Positions 16,625 through 28,054 of a stretch of 43,653 bases of DNA are shown piece after piece. The notes beneath the pieces are model-generated. The model worked only from the letters and a program-made list of their open reading frames with translations. It did not search any database and was not told the origin of the DNA. Location of the stretch: positions 1-43,653 of the forward strand of contig NZ_LOCN01000040.1 in assembly GCF_001574435.1 (NCBI RefSeq), read 5' to 3'. A program made the position numbers and the translations under genes. This stretch comes from Moritella sp. JT01 (lineage in GTDB: Bacteria > Pseudomonadota > Gammaproteobacteria > Enterobacterales > Moritellaceae). Each line of letters opens with the position of its first letter. Position 1 is the stretch's first letter.

Positions 16625-17437
16625 ATGCCTGAATTACCGGAAGTTGAAGTAAGCCGTCAAGGCATTGCCCCTTATCTCGAAAATGCACAAATCACTAAGA
16701 TAGTTGTGCGTAATGCACAATTACGTTGGCCAGTGCCAATCGCGATACAGGATGCAGTGGGCTGTACAGTGACAAGCGTACGTCGCCGAGCCAAATATTT
16801 ATTACTCGAGACTGAAAAAGGCACAATCATCATTCATCTGGGTATGTCTGGTAGCTTAAGGGTGCTTGATTCGACCGTGACAGTCGAAAAACATGATCAT
16901 GTAGACATAGTGTTGAATTCAGGTAAATGTCTTCGCCTGAACGATCCTAGGCGATTTGGCTCGGTGTTGTGGCAAGTCGGGGATGTGCTTGAGCATAAAT
17001 TATTAGCCAGTTTAGGACCCGAGCCGTTGACCGATGCGTTTACAGCACAACGTTTATTTGAGCGATCGCGAGCACGAAAAGTGCCGATTAAGTCATTTCT
17101 AATGGATAACCATATCGTGGTGGGAGTGGGTAATATTTATGCCAATGAAGCGTTATTTTCTGCTGGGATTAGTCCAAAACGTGCCGCGGGCAAGGTGTCT
17201 TTACAGCGTTATAAAGTTCTCGTGGAAGAAGTCAAACAAGTATTAGCGAAAGCCATTGAGCAAGGCGGTACGACACTGAAAGATTTTACTCAGACGGATG
17301 GTAAACCGGGTTACTTTGTGCAGGAACTGCAAGTGTATGGTAAGGCTGGGAAGCCGTGCCCGAAATGTGGTGAAGTATTACAAGCGATGAAGATCGGCCA
17401 GCGCAACACGATTTATTGTAATCAATGCCAACGCTAA
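16625..17437 (+). CDS. mutM: Formamidopyrimidine-DNA glycosylase (Fpg)
   Basis: Bifunctional base-excision repair enzyme for 8-oxoguanine and formamidopyrimidines. The 270-residue length is standard. The catalytic N terminus PELPEVE (Pro2 and Glu3 after Met removal), the RRRAKYLL segment with the catalytic Lys near 57, the helix-two-turn-helix region with NIYANEALF, and the C-terminal zinc finger CPKC...CNQC (about 246-268) are all present. It converges with coaD with only 18 bases between stops. Confidence 0.97.
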   Translation: MPELPEVEVSRQGIAPYLENAQITKIVVRNAQLRWPVPIAIQDAVGCTVTSVRRRAKYLLLETEKGTIIIHLGMSGSLRVLDSTVTVEKHDHVDIVLNSGKCLRLNDPRRFGSVLWQVGDVLEHKLLASLGPEPLTDAFTAQRLFERSRARKVPIKSFLMDNHIVVGVGNIYANEALFSAGISPKRAAGKVSLQRYKVLVEEVKQVLAKAIEQGGTTLKDFTQTDGKPGYFVQELQVYGKAGKPCPKCGEVLQAMKIGQRNTIYCNQCQR

Positions 17438-17455
17438 CCTAAGCTTTTTAACGGG

Positions 17456-18987
<1,532 letters not shown>

Positions 18988-19075
18988 GGTCACATGACTC
19001 GTATTCAGGTTGTTATTTATGAATAATATAGAAACACGATTGTAGTCCAATATTACTTGAATTTAAATTGTGCTT

Positions 19076-20083
19076 TTAAAGCCATTTTTGTAGGCTCGAC
19101 TTTACTTGTTCAACTGAAATATCATTCATTAAGTCAGGTCCTTTCGCGCGTTGTCCCCATTCACTGTTTGGTAAATGTTGATGGTAAACTTCAGCGACAT
19201 CGTTAAGGTTATTATAAGGCCCTGTACGCCCCGGGTTACTGTGAGCGTATAAGCCAACAACGGGAGTCCCTACAGTGGTACTCATATGCGCAGGACCAGT
19301 ATCGGGTGCTAATACAAGATCAGCATGTTTTAAAATAGCGAGCAATTGTTTCAAGGATGTTTCACCAACAAGGTTATTAATTGGCGCGGTGGTGAGCTGC
19401 ATTATATCTTTGGCGAGTTGCTTTTCGCTTTCTGTCGGGCCACCACATATTGATACTTGATAGTCTTGCTCATGCATATAATTGGCTATTTCAGCATACC
19501 CTTCTGTCGACCAATTACGTTCTGCTTTACTTGCTGATGGGCAAATAATAAAATTTTTCTTTTCGTGGCTTAATTGTGAATGCGCCCATAAGTTATCTTG
19601 GGTTGAAAGTGGGATATCCCATTGTGGAGGTGCAACGGGTACGCCAATCGCTTCGGCAAACGCCATAAAACCATCGAGTACATGGGGTTGTGATTGCGGC
19701 TTAATTTTATGATTAGTGAACAACCACTGGCCTTCTTTGGCTCTTGTTTTATCAAATCCCCAGCGCTGTTTGGCTTTAATACATAAACTCGCGACGCTAG
19801 CTCGGAGTGCAACTTGCATATGCAGTAATACATCAAACTGACGGTTATTTAATTTTTTGCGTAGGTCTGAATAGCCTTTTAATCCGGCTTTTTTATCAAA
19901 AATAATGAATTCAACATTACTGATGTCCCCAACTAACATGGCTTCTATTTTTCCGATCACCCAAGTAATCTTTACATTTGGGTATTGTCGCTGAATTGCT
20001 TGTACAACAGAAACAGCATGGCAAACATCACCAATTGCGGAAAAACGTAAAATACAGATACTCTGTGGAGGGGTCATATTCAT
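19076..20083 (-). CDS. Glycosyltransferase family 9 protein (ADP-heptose:LPS heptosyltransferase-like)
   Basis: A 335-residue protein of the GT9 family, which transfers heptose from ADP-heptose to the LPS inner core. Recognisable are the N-terminal SICILRFSAIGDVCHAVSVVQAIQ, the nucleotide region FIICPSASKAERNWSTEGYAEIA, and the C-terminal LKHADLVLAPDTGPAHMSTTVGTPVVGLYAHSNPGRTGPY motif. I chose the internal ATG at 20083 because the family begins right at SICILR; a TTG at 20170 would add 29 unrelated residues and run into the kdkA start. It could be waaC, waaF or a third heptosyltransferase; I cannot decide which. Confidence 0.88.
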   Translation of the reverse strand: MNMTPPQSICILRFSAIGDVCHAVSVVQAIQRQYPNVKITWVIGKIEAMLVGDISNVEFIIFDKKAGLKGYSDLRKKLNNRQFDVLLHMQVALRASVASLCIKAKQRWGFDKTRAKEGQWLFTNHKIKPQSQPHVLDGFMAFAEAIGVPVAPPQWDIPLSTQDNLWAHSQLSHEKKNFIICPSASKAERNWSTEGYAEIANYMHEQDYQVSICGGPTESEKQLAKDIMQLTTAPINNLVGETSLKQLLAILKHADLVLAPDTGPAHMSTTVGTPVVGLYAHSNPGRTGPYNNLNDVAEVYHQHLPNSEWGQRAKGPDLMNDISVEQVKSSLQKWL

Positions 20084-20170
20084 TATTTCTAGCTGTTGAA
20101 TGTAAAAGGCTATTATGCAAATCGTTTGAGGTAATGTAAAATTTATCGACGAAGTTTTTTTGGAGATCAC

Positions 20171-20878
20171 ATGTTAATAGAGACACAAGGCGCTAGAGTC
20201 TTATTTTTTCAGGACGAATTAAAAGGCGAAATCACCCCTGAATATTTTGATGGGACATATTGGCAACGTAATAATGCGATTATTGGTTCAGCGTTTGGTC
20301 GCGGTATTACCTGGTTTTTTAAAATAAACGATAATGAATTTGTGTTACGTCATTATCATCGTGGTGGTTTGATTGCGAAGTTAATTAAAGATGCCTATTT
20401 TTATACTGGGTTAAAGAATACCCGTGCTTACCAAGAGTTTGTGGTGACTCAGCAACTTGTGGATAAAAACTTACCAGCACCAAAACCGATTGCAGGACAG
20501 ATTATTAAACAAGGATTGTTTTATCATGCTGATTTGATTACCGAGAAGATTGCAGGTGCCAACGATTTAGTTGCGGTATTAAAAGATCGTGCGTTAAAAC
20601 CTGATGATTATAGACAAATTGGCGCAATGATAAAACGTTTCCATGATGTTGATTTATGGCATGCGGATTTAAATACCCATAATATTATTCTCGATGGGGA
20701 GGGCAAGTGGTGGTTGATCGATTTTGATCGCTGTAAATTCAAACCCGCTGCAGAAGCGTGGAAAAAAGATAATCTAGCACGGTTAAAGCGCTCTTTTGTT
20801 AAAGAGCAAACGAAAGATGCGGCGTTCAAATGGCAAGTGACAGATTGGGATTTATTATTCGCGGGTTATCATCATTGA
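20171..20878 (+). CDS. kdkA: 3-deoxy-D-manno-octulosonic acid kinase
   Basis: Phosphorylates the single Kdo residue of lipid A-Kdo in bacteria whose core has one Kdo-phosphate. The 235-residue protein kinase-like fold has the catalytic motif HADLNTHN (164-171) and the metal-binding DFDR (184-187), both characteristic of KdkA. The TYWQRNNAIIGSAFGRGITWFF N terminus matches too. GGAG precedes the start. It is divergent from the GT9 gene, with about 87 bases for two promoters. Its presence suggests a Vibrio/Haemophilus-type core with a single phosphorylated Kdo. Confidence 0.94.
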   Translation: MLIETQGARVLFFQDELKGEITPEYFDGTYWQRNNAIIGSAFGRGITWFFKINDNEFVLRHYHRGGLIAKLIKDAYFYTGLKNTRAYQEFVVTQQLVDKNLPAPKPIAGQIIKQGLFYHADLITEKIAGANDLVAVLKDRALKPDDYRQIGAMIKRFHDVDLWHADLNTHNIILDGEGKWWLIDFDRCKFKPAAEAWKKDNLARLKRSFVKEQTKDAAFKWQVTDWDLLFAGYHH

Positions 20879-20972
20879 GTGAACATTCTAATAATGAGAT
20901 ATTACACTGTGTCATTTAGCTGTAAATGTGCGAGTATTGCATATTCCATTATAAATCAAAGCGGTCGTTTTC

Positions 20973-21638
20973 ATGAAAACCAGAGATAAGATCATTCATA
21001 CTGCACTTGAGCTGTTTAATGAATGTGGTGAGCGTAACGTGACCACCAATCATATTGCCGCACATTTAGGTATTAGTCCTGGCAATCTTTATTATCATTT
21101 TCGTAATAAAGAAGACATTATTGACTCTATTTTTGATCAATATGTGAATTATTTAGCGGACCATTTCCAACCTCACAGTGAAGGCGACGTGACGTTAGAA
21201 GTGATGATGAGTTATTTAGATTCGATGTTTGAAACGATGTGGCGTTTTCGATTTTTGTATTACAGTTTACCGACCCTGTTATCTCGAGATCCAAACTTAC
21301 ATAAAAAATATTTAAAATTCCAAGAAGTGTCAGCACAGCGTGAAGTTGATTTATTATACTCTTTACAGAAAAATAAAGTGGTGAATATTCCAATGGAAGA
21401 TCTGGATGAATTAGCCAACTCTATTAAGGTTGTGCTTGTGTCTTGGGTAAGCTATCGCACCACAATCAGTAAAGATGCAAAAGTATATAAGACGGATATT
21501 TATCGTGGCATTCTAAAATCGCTCTTCATGATGAAACCTTACTTCACTGAACAAGCCCTTGTCGATTATCAGCATATGCGTGAATATTATTTACGTTTAG
21601 CGACGGCTGAAACGGTTATTCCTGAGACAAACAGCTAG
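20973..21638 (+). CDS. TetR/AcrR family transcriptional regulator
   Basis: A 221-residue regulator with a clear TetR N-terminal helix-turn-helix: RDKIIHTALELFNECGERNVTTNHIAAHLGISPGNLYYHFRNKEDIID (about 4-51). The C-terminal ligand/dimer domain is aromatic (FETMWRFRFLYYSLPTLLSRDP), of a type seen in a family widespread in Vibrio and Shewanella. Ligand and targets are unknown. It lies downstream of kdkA and converges with waaA; a co-transcription with kdkA is possible (94-base gap). Confidence 0.88.
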   Translation: MKTRDKIIHTALELFNECGERNVTTNHIAAHLGISPGNLYYHFRNKEDIIDSIFDQYVNYLADHFQPHSEGDVTLEVMMSYLDSMFETMWRFRFLYYSLPTLLSRDPNLHKKYLKFQEVSAQREVDLLYSLQKNKVVNIPMEDLDELANSIKVVLVSWVSYRTTISKDAKVYKTDIYRGILKSLFMMKPYFTEQALVDYQHMREYYLRLATAETVIPETNS

Positions 21639-21670
21639 TTGTATTGATTCTTATTGACGGTGTAGGTATG

Positions 21671-21723
21671 CAATATGGTTTTTCTTTATCGCTGATCTTT
21701 AGTGAACAAGATAAACCATATTG
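21671..21723. repeat. Inverted repeat between tetR-type gene and waaA
   Basis: CAATATGGTTT (21671-21681) is perfectly complementary to AAACCATATTG (21713-21723), separated by 31 bases in which ATC and GAT can pair further. There is no T run on the plus side. It probably acts as a hairpin at the convergent 3' ends. Confidence 0.5.
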
Positions 21724-21733
21724 ACGATACAGA

Positions 21734-23041
21734 CTATTTTGTATGGGCTTGATCGAGCGTTTGGTCGATGTAAAAGGTTAGTTTTTGCATAATTTTGGTT
21801 AATGCGCCTTTGTTCTTTTCCACGACACTCTTTGCTTGTTGTCCCATGACCACTGCAATCTCTGGTTGTGACATCAATTCATTTATCTTATGGGCTAATT
21901 CAAGCTCATTACTGACGACCGCAACCCCATCACATGCAAGTAATTGGGCTGTTACGTCCGCAAAATTATAATAACTTGGACCTGTGATACACGCTTTTGA
22001 TAATGCGGCTGGTTCTAATAAGTTATGTCCACCGACTTTATCTCCAATTAAACTTCCGCCCATAAAGCAAATATCACTGGCGGCAAGTAGTATTGGCATC
22101 TCACCCATACAGTCCCCTAAATAAACATCAATGTTACTTAGGTTGTCTGTCGTTTTAGTTTGGCTGCGTCGTTGTGTGTGAGGGAATTTTTCTAAGCAGC
22201 GTGTCGCCACATCATCAAAACGTTCTGGATGGCGAGGTACTAGTATTAACAGCGCATTCGTATGTTGTTGTTTTACTATCTCGAATGCCGCGAGCACGAT
22301 CTCATCTTCACCTTTATGTGTACTTGAGGCGATGACGACAGGACGTTGTTTGCCAAACTGTTGGCGCAGTGATAAACCGTGATTGATGATGGTGTCCGAG
22401 AATTGAATATCAAATTTTACGGTACCTGTGACAGAAAGTTGCGATTGCCTTAACCCTAACGTTTTAAAACGACGTAGAGCATTTTCATCCTGACATAAGA
22501 TATGGGTCAATTTTTGTAACGGCGCTGAAAACAATGATTCAAATCGTTGGTATTTTTGTTGCGATTTTTCAGACAACCGAGCATTGACTACTATGGTGGG
22601 AATATTTTCATTTTTACAAATAGTCAGCATATTCGGCCATAACTCGGTTTCCATGATTAAACAAAGTGCTGGTTTCATACGGCTAATAAATTGCTTTACC
22701 GCACAAGGGTAATCTGCAGGAAAGTATCTGTGTTCGATGTTACCTGTTAAGGCAGCGACACGCTCTGCACCAGTACTCGTTGTCGTCGTAATGAGTAGCG
22801 GTTGTTCAGGATAGTGTTGTTGCAAGGCATTGATAATGGGGGTAGCTGCAATTACCTCTCCCACCGAAACTGCATGGATCCAAATCGGCGGCTGTGATTG
22901 CGCTAATTCCGGTGCGATACCTACAAACTCTTTCCAGCGCTGCCCAACAGGTGGCTTACCTTTTTTTGTCTTTAACAGTAGAGAAAATATCAACGGTGAA
23001 GTTGCATAAAGTAACGCGGTGTAAAGTGAGCGGCTAAGCAT
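21734..23041 (-). CDS. waaA: 3-deoxy-D-manno-octulosonic acid transferase (Kdo transferase)
   Basis: Adds Kdo to lipid IVA at the inner face of the inner membrane. The 435-residue GT-B protein has an N-terminal membrane anchor (about 5-22), WIHAVSVGEVIAATP with the catalytic Glu62, the LITTTTSTGAERV segment, LIMETELWPN, PVVIASSTHKGEDEI and the C-terminal GGSLIGDKVGGHNLLEPAAL motif. Taken with kdkA nearby it is likely monofunctional (one Kdo), though that is inference. Divergent from glpE. Confidence 0.95.
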   Translation of the reverse strand: MLSRSLYTALLYATSPLIFSLLLKTKKGKPPVGQRWKEFVGIAPELAQSQPPIWIHAVSVGEVIAATPIINALQQHYPEQPLLITTTTSTGAERVAALTGNIEHRYFPADYPCAVKQFISRMKPALCLIMETELWPNMLTICKNENIPTIVVNARLSEKSQQKYQRFESLFSAPLQKLTHILCQDENALRRFKTLGLRQSQLSVTGTVKFDIQFSDTIINHGLSLRQQFGKQRPVVIASSTHKGEDEIVLAAFEIVKQQHTNALLILVPRHPERFDDVATRCLEKFPHTQRRSQTKTTDNLSNIDVYLGDCMGEMPILLAASDICFMGGSLIGDKVGGHNLLEPAALSKACITGPSYYNFADVTAQLLACDGVAVVSNELELAHKINELMSQPEIAVVMGQQAKSVVEKNKGALTKIMQKLTFYIDQTLDQAHTK

Positions 23042-23174
23042 CAGGTATTCCCTTCTGTATCAATATGAGCAATGTGATAATATCATCATAAACTAATAGT
23101 TCGTTCGTGAATCATTAAATTCAATCTTTAATGTGGACATCATCGAACGAAAAAAATTATATTTAAGGTGTAGC

Positions 23175-23495
23175 ATGGATAGTTTTAAACATATTTCAAT
23201 TAATGAGGTCCAACAATTAATCAGCAATAGTACAGGCGTTAAAATTGTCGATATTCGCGATCCTCAATCATTTACAGATGCACATATTGAAGATTCATTG
23301 CATCTCACTGACTCAGCGTTAGGTAACTTCATGCAGCAAACGGACTTTGATGTGCCTGTTGTTGTTGTTTGTTACCATGGCCGTAGTAGCCAAGGGGCTG
23401 CACAATATTTAGTGGAACAAGGTTTTGAAAACGTGTACAGCATGGACGGCGGGTTTGAAGCTTGGCGTCGAGAATGTGCGTTTGTGACAAAATAG
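23175..23495 (+). CDS. glpE: Thiosulfate sulfurtransferase GlpE (single-domain rhodanese)
   Basis: A 106-residue single-domain rhodanese that transfers sulfur from thiosulfate to cyanide or thioredoxin in vitro; the true acceptor is uncertain. The active-site loop is VVCYHGRSSQG with Cys66, aligning with Cys65 of E. coli GlpE, and the VDIRDPQSFTDAHI strand-helix is typical. The ATG at 23175 is chosen because AAGGTG lies just upstream; the longer frame to 23133 is not supported. Followed by glpG after eight bases. Confidence 0.94.
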   Translation: MDSFKHISINEVQQLISNSTGVKIVDIRDPQSFTDAHIEDSLHLTDSALGNFMQQTDFDVPVVVVCYHGRSSQGAAQYLVEQGFENVYSMDGGFEAWRRECAFVTK

Positions 23496-23503
23496 GTAAT
23501 AGC

Positions 23504-24352
23504 ATGATTGAGATTGGCGTAATTAATAATCCGCGTATGGCGCAGGCTTTTGTGGATTATTTAGCAGTGCAAAAAATTGATGCGAAAGTCGCACAAACAG
23601 AAGACGGGTTTGCGATTTGTTTACCCGCGATGACCCATGTTGAAGTTGCATCACAAGAACTCGATATCTTTTTGGCTGACCCTTATCAAGATAAATACCA
23701 AGCTGCGTCTTGGGATGTTGCTGATACGCGTACGGTAAATTTCAGTTATGGTTCGGGTAATATGTTGTCCAACTTTTTGATGCATGCAGGTAAAGTGACC
23801 CTCACTATTTTTGCCTTGAGTGTGATTGTCTTTGTGGCAATGTACTTTAGCATGTTGACACAAAATGAGTTTATCTATGCTGCGCTGCATTTTCCTTTTG
23901 ATTTAAGTGTTACATCTCTGAGTGAGGTTTGGCGTTTATTTACCCCTGCGATTATTCATTTTTCAGTTTTACACCTGGTCTTTAATTTATTATGGTGGTG
24001 GTATCTTGGCGGCCAAATTGAAAATAAGCTGGGCAGTAAAAAGTTATTACTGTTGTTTTTAGTTGCTGCGTTAATACCCAATATCGGTCAGTTTTTATTA
24101 ACCGGGCCTAACTTCGGTGGTTTATCGGGTGTGGTTTATGCCTTGGTCGGTTATATTTGGTGGACAGGTTGGTTAGCGCCAACACAGGGTATTAGTTTAC
24201 CCAAGCCTTATGTTGGTTTTATGCTGGTTTGGCTTGTGCTCGGCTTTTTCCCAATATTTGGTCTCAATGTTGCTAACGCTGCACATGTACTTGGTTTAAT
24301 GGTTGGTTGTGGCCAAGCATTTTTAGACTATAAATTTAAATCTTCTAATTAG
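23504..24352 (+). CDS. glpG: Rhomboid intramembrane serine protease GlpG
   Basis: A 282-residue rhomboid protease cutting transmembrane substrates. A cytosolic N-terminal domain (about 1-65, [21 protein letters not shown]) is followed by six transmembrane segments. The catalytic dyad is Ser208 in GGLSG and His261 in NAAHVLG, with His157/Asn161 ([11 protein letters not shown]) forming the oxyanion part. All are intact. The start at 23504 gives the normal N terminus; the frame open to 23462 overlaps glpE. No glpR gene follows (unlike E. coli); hldE comes next after 17 bases. Confidence 0.95.
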   Translation: MIEIGVINNPRMAQAFVDYLAVQKIDAKVAQTEDGFAICLPAMTHVEVASQELDIFLADPYQDKYQAASWDVADTRTVNFSYGSGNMLSNFLMHAGKVTLTIFALSVIVFVAMYFSMLTQNEFIYAALHFPFDLSVTSLSEVWRLFTPAIIHFSVLHLVFNLLWWWYLGGQIENKLGSKKLLLLFLVAALIPNIGQFLLTGPNFGGLSGVVYALVGYIWWTGWLAPTQGISLPKPYVGFMLVWLVLGFFPIFGLNVANAAHVLGLMVGCGQAFLDYKFKSSN

Positions 24353-24369
24353 AAGTTATCGAGAGAATA

Positions 24370-25791
24370 ATGGAAATCATTTTACCTGACTTTAACAATG
24401 CAAAAATATTAGTCGTTGGCGATGTAATGTTAGATCGTTATTGGACGGGCGATTCGAGTCGTATTTCTCCAGAGGCACCAGTCCCAATTGTTAAAGTGAA
24501 CAATGTTGAAGATCGCCCTGGTGGCGCCGCTAACGTTGCGCTTAACCTTGCGGCTTTAGGCGCGAGTGCAAAACTTTTAGGCTTAACGGGTAATGATGAA
24601 GCTGCACAAGCGCTATGCGGTAAAATGAATGCTGTCGATGTTATTTGTGATTTTTTGCAATTAGATGATTACCCAACAATCACTAAATTACGTGTATTAA
24701 GCCGTGGCCAGCAAGTGATTAGATTAGATTTTGAAGAATCTGTTGCGGCAGTAGATACCCAACCTTTAGTAGTCAAAACGATTGATAATTTTTCGGATTA
24801 TTCAGTCATGATCGTATCTGACTATAACAAAGGCGCCTTGGTTGAAGTGCAACAAATGATCCAAGCAGCAAAACAACAAGGCGTTAAAGTTTTTGTTGAT
24901 CCAAAAGGCTGTGATTTTGAAAAATACCGTGGTGCGACCTTGTTAACGCCAAATTTATCGGAGTTTGAAGCGGTTGTTGGACATTGCAAGAATGAACAAG
25001 ACCTGATTGATAAAGGTCGAAAATTAATTGTTGAATATGATCTCGAAGCATTATTAGTTACGCGTAGTGAAAAAGGCATGACCTTAATTCGAGTGGAACA
25101 AGAGGAATTTCATCTTCCAGCATTAGCACAAGAAGTGTATGACGTGACCGGTGCGGGTGATACGGTTATTTCTGTATTAGCGGCGGCTGTATCAGCGGGT
25201 TCATTACTCGAAGAAGCTTGCGCATTGGCTAACGCGGGAGCAAGTGTTGTGGTCGCTAAAATTGGTACGTCGACGGTAAGCCCGATGGAATTAGCGAACT
25301 CTGTCTACGGCTCTCATGAAAGCGGGTTTGGTGTATTAAGCGAAGAACAGTTAAAAATTGCGGTTAAATCGGCTAAGTTACGTGGTGAAGAGATTGTCAT
25401 GACTAATGGTTGTTTTGATATTCTGCATGCGGGCCACGTGTCTTATTTAAATTCGGCACGTAAATTAGGGCAACGTTTAATTTTGGCGGTGAATTCGGAT
25501 GCTTCTGTACGTGGGTTGAAAGGCTCAGGCCGTCCGATTAATACTTGTGACCGCCGTATGACGGTACTTGCTGCCTTAGGTGCAGTTGATTGGGTTGTGG
25601 AGTTTGTTGAAGAAACACCAGAGCGTTTAATCTCTGAATTGCTACCTGATGTATTAGTTAAAGGTGGCGATTACAAAGTGGAAGAGATCGCTGGGCATAA
25701 ACAAGTTCTGGCGAATGGTGGCAAGGTTAATATCTTACAATTTGAAGATGGTTGTTCCACGACGGCGATCATTAATGCGATTAAACGTTAA
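24370..25791 (+). CDS. hldE: Bifunctional D-glycero-beta-D-manno-heptose-7-phosphate kinase / heptose-1-phosphate adenylyltransferase
   Basis: Makes ADP-heptose for the LPS inner core. The 473-residue protein has an N-terminal PfkB-type kinase (about 1-320) with [25 protein letters not shown] and the catalytic DVTGAGDT (Asp264). The C-terminal cytidylyltransferase-like domain (about 340-473) has [17 protein letters not shown] (HxGH) and [13 protein letters not shown]. Both halves are intact. It supplies the donor substrate for the GT9 heptosyltransferase-like gene in the same region. Ends before a strong terminator. Confidence 0.97.
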   Translation: MEIILPDFNNAKILVVGDVMLDRYWTGDSSRISPEAPVPIVKVNNVEDRPGGAANVALNLAALGASAKLLGLTGNDEAAQALCGKMNAVDVICDFLQLDDYPTITKLRVLSRGQQVIRLDFEESVAAVDTQPLVVKTIDNFSDYSVMIVSDYNKGALVEVQQMIQAAKQQGVKVFVDPKGCDFEKYRGATLLTPNLSEFEAVVGHCKNEQDLIDKGRKLIVEYDLEALLVTRSEKGMTLIRVEQEEFHLPALAQEVYDVTGAGDTVISVLAAAVSAGSLLEEACALANAGASVVVAKIGTSTVSPMELANSVYGSHESGFGVLSEEQLKIAVKSAKLRGEEIVMTNGCFDILHAGHVSYLNSARKLGQRLILAVNSDASVRGLKGSGRPINTCDRRMTVLAALGAVDWVVEFVEETPERLISELLPDVLVKGGDYKVEEIAGHKQVLANGGKVNILQFEDGCSTTAIINAIKR

Positions 25792-25846
25792 TGCTATTAA
25801 GATAATGAGTGACTAGCTGATTGTATTAGTGATGTGAATTGATAAA

Positions 25847-25877
25847 GGAGTAGGCTTAGCGGCTTACTCCTTTTTTT
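25847..25877 (+). terminator. Rho-independent terminator after hldE
   Basis: GGAGTAGGC (25847-25855) pairs with GCTTACTCC (25862-25870), including one G-T pair, followed by seven Ts. It closes the glpE-glpG-hldE transcript and lies right at the end of the convergent FliL-like gene. Confidence 0.85.
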
Positions 25878-25879
25878 GA

Positions 25880-26281
25880 TTACATTAATATATATTTGGT
25901 AAATAATAGGTTCTCAATAACGGCTTCACCACTTTCTTGTTTGAGTAAGCCGTTCACTTCATTTTGGATCATTTTTCTGACTTCTTCGCGGCCAGTGAGA
26001 GAGCGTAAATGTTGTGGTGATTGCTGACCGAGTAATGAAATTATTTTATCTCTGATCAAGGGCTCGTGTTTTTCTATCACCGCTAAGCTTTTTTTATCTG
26101 CCAGCATAAATTCTATAGAGACACTGATGAAACCAATTTTGTTTGTTTCACTGGTATAGTTGGTAATAATATCCGGCTCTAAGCCGAAATAAATATACAC
26201 AGGCTTGTGGTCGTTAGCAGATACGGCAGTGGAAGAGACTGAGGCCGTGATCATACACAAGAGCCAGAATAATTTTTTCAT
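25880..26281 (-). CDS. FliL-like periplasmic protein
   Basis: A 133-residue protein with a signal peptide (MKKLFWLLCMITASVSSTAVSA, cleavage near 22-23) and a FliL-type domain: PVYIYFGLEPDIITNYTS, FISVSIEFMLADKKSL, IEKHEPLIRDKIISLLG and the SLTGREEVRKMIQNEVNGLL segment. True FliL is a flagellar basal-body protein; this short version next to ubiC is found in related bacteria away from flagellar genes, so its role is unclear. It has a signal peptide rather than a retained membrane anchor in my reading, which differs from classical FliL. Divergent from ubiC. Confidence 0.78.
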   Translation of the reverse strand: MKKLFWLLCMITASVSSTAVSANDHKPVYIYFGLEPDIITNYTSETNKIGFISVSIEFMLADKKSLAVIEKHEPLIRDKIISLLGQQSPQHLRSLTGREEVRKMIQNEVNGLLKQESGEAVIENLLFTKYILM

Positions 26282-26419
26282 TTACCGTATCCTTAGTTAA
26301 ATGAGTCGTTAAAGTAGGTTGGTTGTGAGTCAGTATACTCACTTTCAAATGATTAATTAAATAAATCAGTTAACAACTTGTGTCCCTGCTTACAATCTTG
26401 GTCTGAATAGCAGATAATT

Positions 26420-27052
26420 ATGCCTGATTCCGTTGTTGAAAAAGTAATTTATAATATGTCAGATAATATAAATAATACGCGTACTAGTGAGCAGACATTA
26501 CCAAGCTATCCCATAGGCTGTGATTCGAAGTGGTTGTGGCCAACTATATTAGAAGAAAAATTATCTGCGAATCTTTATGATTGGCTCGTTGATACGGGGT
26601 CATTAACAGCTAGATTGAAGCAGCATTGTCAGACATTTACGGTTGAAATATTAGCGGAAGGCCATTATCAATTATCCGATGATGAAAAGATAAAATTAAA
26701 CCTAACGGATAACTTAGGGTTTGTTCGTGAAGTACTATTAAAACTTGATGGCGTACCTTGGGTCTTTGCGCGTAGCGTTATACCGTTAAATACGCTAACT
26801 GCACCAGGCGGTGAACTGGAAAAACTGGGGAACCGTTCATTAGGTAGCGTATTGTTTAACGCACCTGATATGCAACGTAGTGAAATTGAAATTGCTGAAT
26901 TTTATTCACACAGTAAAGTATATTCATTATCTCATCTGTTCTCATCAGCCCCTAAAGCATCGTTGTTCGGGCGTCGCTCGTGTTTTCTATTAGGCGGGCA
27001 GTCATTACTTGTTTCTGAAGTGTTTTTACCTGATGCCTTAGCGTATAAATAA
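26420..27052 (+). CDS. ubiC: Chorismate lyase
   Basis: Cleaves chorismate to 4-hydroxybenzoate and pyruvate, the first committed step of ubiquinone synthesis. The UbiC domain shows LGFVREVLLKLDGVPWVFARSVIPLNTL, LGNRSLGSVLF, FGRRSCFLLGGQSLLVSEVFLPDAL, including the conserved Arg and Glu of the active site. At 210 residues it is longer than the E. coli protein (about 165); the extra is mostly the N terminus. A second Met at 26456 is an alternative start and would give 198 residues. It lies 18 bases before ubiA. Confidence 0.92.
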   Translation: MPDSVVEKVIYNMSDNINNTRTSEQTLPSYPIGCDSKWLWPTILEEKLSANLYDWLVDTGSLTARLKQHCQTFTVEILAEGHYQLSDDEKIKLNLTDNLGFVREVLLKLDGVPWVFARSVIPLNTLTAPGGELEKLGNRSLGSVLFNAPDMQRSEIEIAEFYSHSKVYSLSHLFSSAPKASLFGRRSCFLLGGQSLLVSEVFLPDALAYK

Positions 27053-27070
27053 TAAAAGGACGTTAACTCT

Positions 27071-27931
27071 ATGTCGTTCATGACATCAAAAATGAAAGAT
27101 TACATACAGCTTACTCGTATGGATAAGCCTATTGGCACCTTGCTGTTATTGTGGCCAACACTGTGGGCGCTGTGGATTGCTGCTGAAGGGGTCCCTAAAT
27201 TAGATGTACTCCTCGTTTTTACATTAGGGGTTATTTTAATGCGTGCGGCGGGATGTGTGATTAATGATTTTGCTGACCGTCATGTTGATGGGCATGTAAA
27301 ACGCACTGAAAATAGGCCTCTGGCTGCAGGGCGTATATCAAGTCGTGCCGCGTTGACGTTTTTCTTTGGTTTAACTTTGTTAGCATTTTTACTGGTGTTA
27401 ACCATGAATACATTAACGATACTATTATCGTTTGTTGCTGTTGGTCTTGCTGCATGCTATCCCTTTATGAAGCGTTATACTCATCTACCGCAAGTGGTAT
27501 TAGGGATGGCGTTTGGTTGGGCTATTCCGATGGGATTTGCAGCGCAATTAGATACAGTACCGAGTTATGCATGGTTATTATTTGTGGCTAACATCTTATG
27601 GACCGTGGCTTATGACACCTTATATGCCATGGTTGATCGGGACGATGATGTAAAAATTGGTATTAAATCAACGGCTATTTTATTTGGTGAGAAAGATAAG
27701 TTGATCGTGGGATTACTGCAGTTAGCGTCGTTGTTGTGCCTCGTTATATTAGGTTGGTTACTTGTATTACCAAGTGTGTACTTTATTGGCCTAATCATTG
27801 TTGCAGGGTTATTTGTGTATCAACAAATCTTGATTAAGGATCGTGATAGAGACGCTTGTTTTAAAGCGTTTTTACATAATAATTATGTTGGTATGGTTAT
27901 TTTTGCGAGCCTATTTTTAAGTTATGTATAA
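27071..27931 (+). CDS. ubiA: 4-hydroxybenzoate octaprenyltransferase
   Basis: Integral membrane prenyltransferase attaching the polyprenyl tail to 4-hydroxybenzoate, step two of ubiquinone synthesis. The 286-residue protein has about eight or nine membrane helices and the two Asp-rich motifs: [15 protein letters not shown] (about 66-80) and [17 protein letters not shown] (about 181-197). The N-terminal [21 protein letters not shown] is a family signature. Operon with ubiC; AAAAGGA lies before the start. Confidence 0.97.
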   Translation: MSFMTSKMKDYIQLTRMDKPIGTLLLLWPTLWALWIAAEGVPKLDVLLVFTLGVILMRAAGCVINDFADRHVDGHVKRTENRPLAAGRISSRAALTFFFGLTLLAFLLVLTMNTLTILLSFVAVGLAACYPFMKRYTHLPQVVLGMAFGWAIPMGFAAQLDTVPSYAWLLFVANILWTVAYDTLYAMVDRDDDVKIGIKSTAILFGEKDKLIVGLLQLASLLCLVILGWLLVLPSVYFIGLIIVAGLFVYQQILIKDRDRDACFKAFLHNNYVGMVIFASLFLSYV

Positions 27932-27960
27932 ATACTGAATGGATGTCATTCACAAGTAAT

Positions 27961-27986
27961 AAAAAAGGAGCGTTAGCTCCTTTTTT
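27961..27986. terminator. Bidirectional terminator between ubiA and plsB
   Basis: GGAGC-GTTA-GCTCC flanked by six As on the left and six Ts on the right (27961-27986). It can stop both ubiA (plus) and plsB (minus) transcripts. Confidence 0.88.
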
Positions 27987-28054
27987 ATTACTTCCAATGT
28001 GTAATGCCCGGAAGGCAATATCATTATAGTAACGACATCACCTCAAGTATGATG

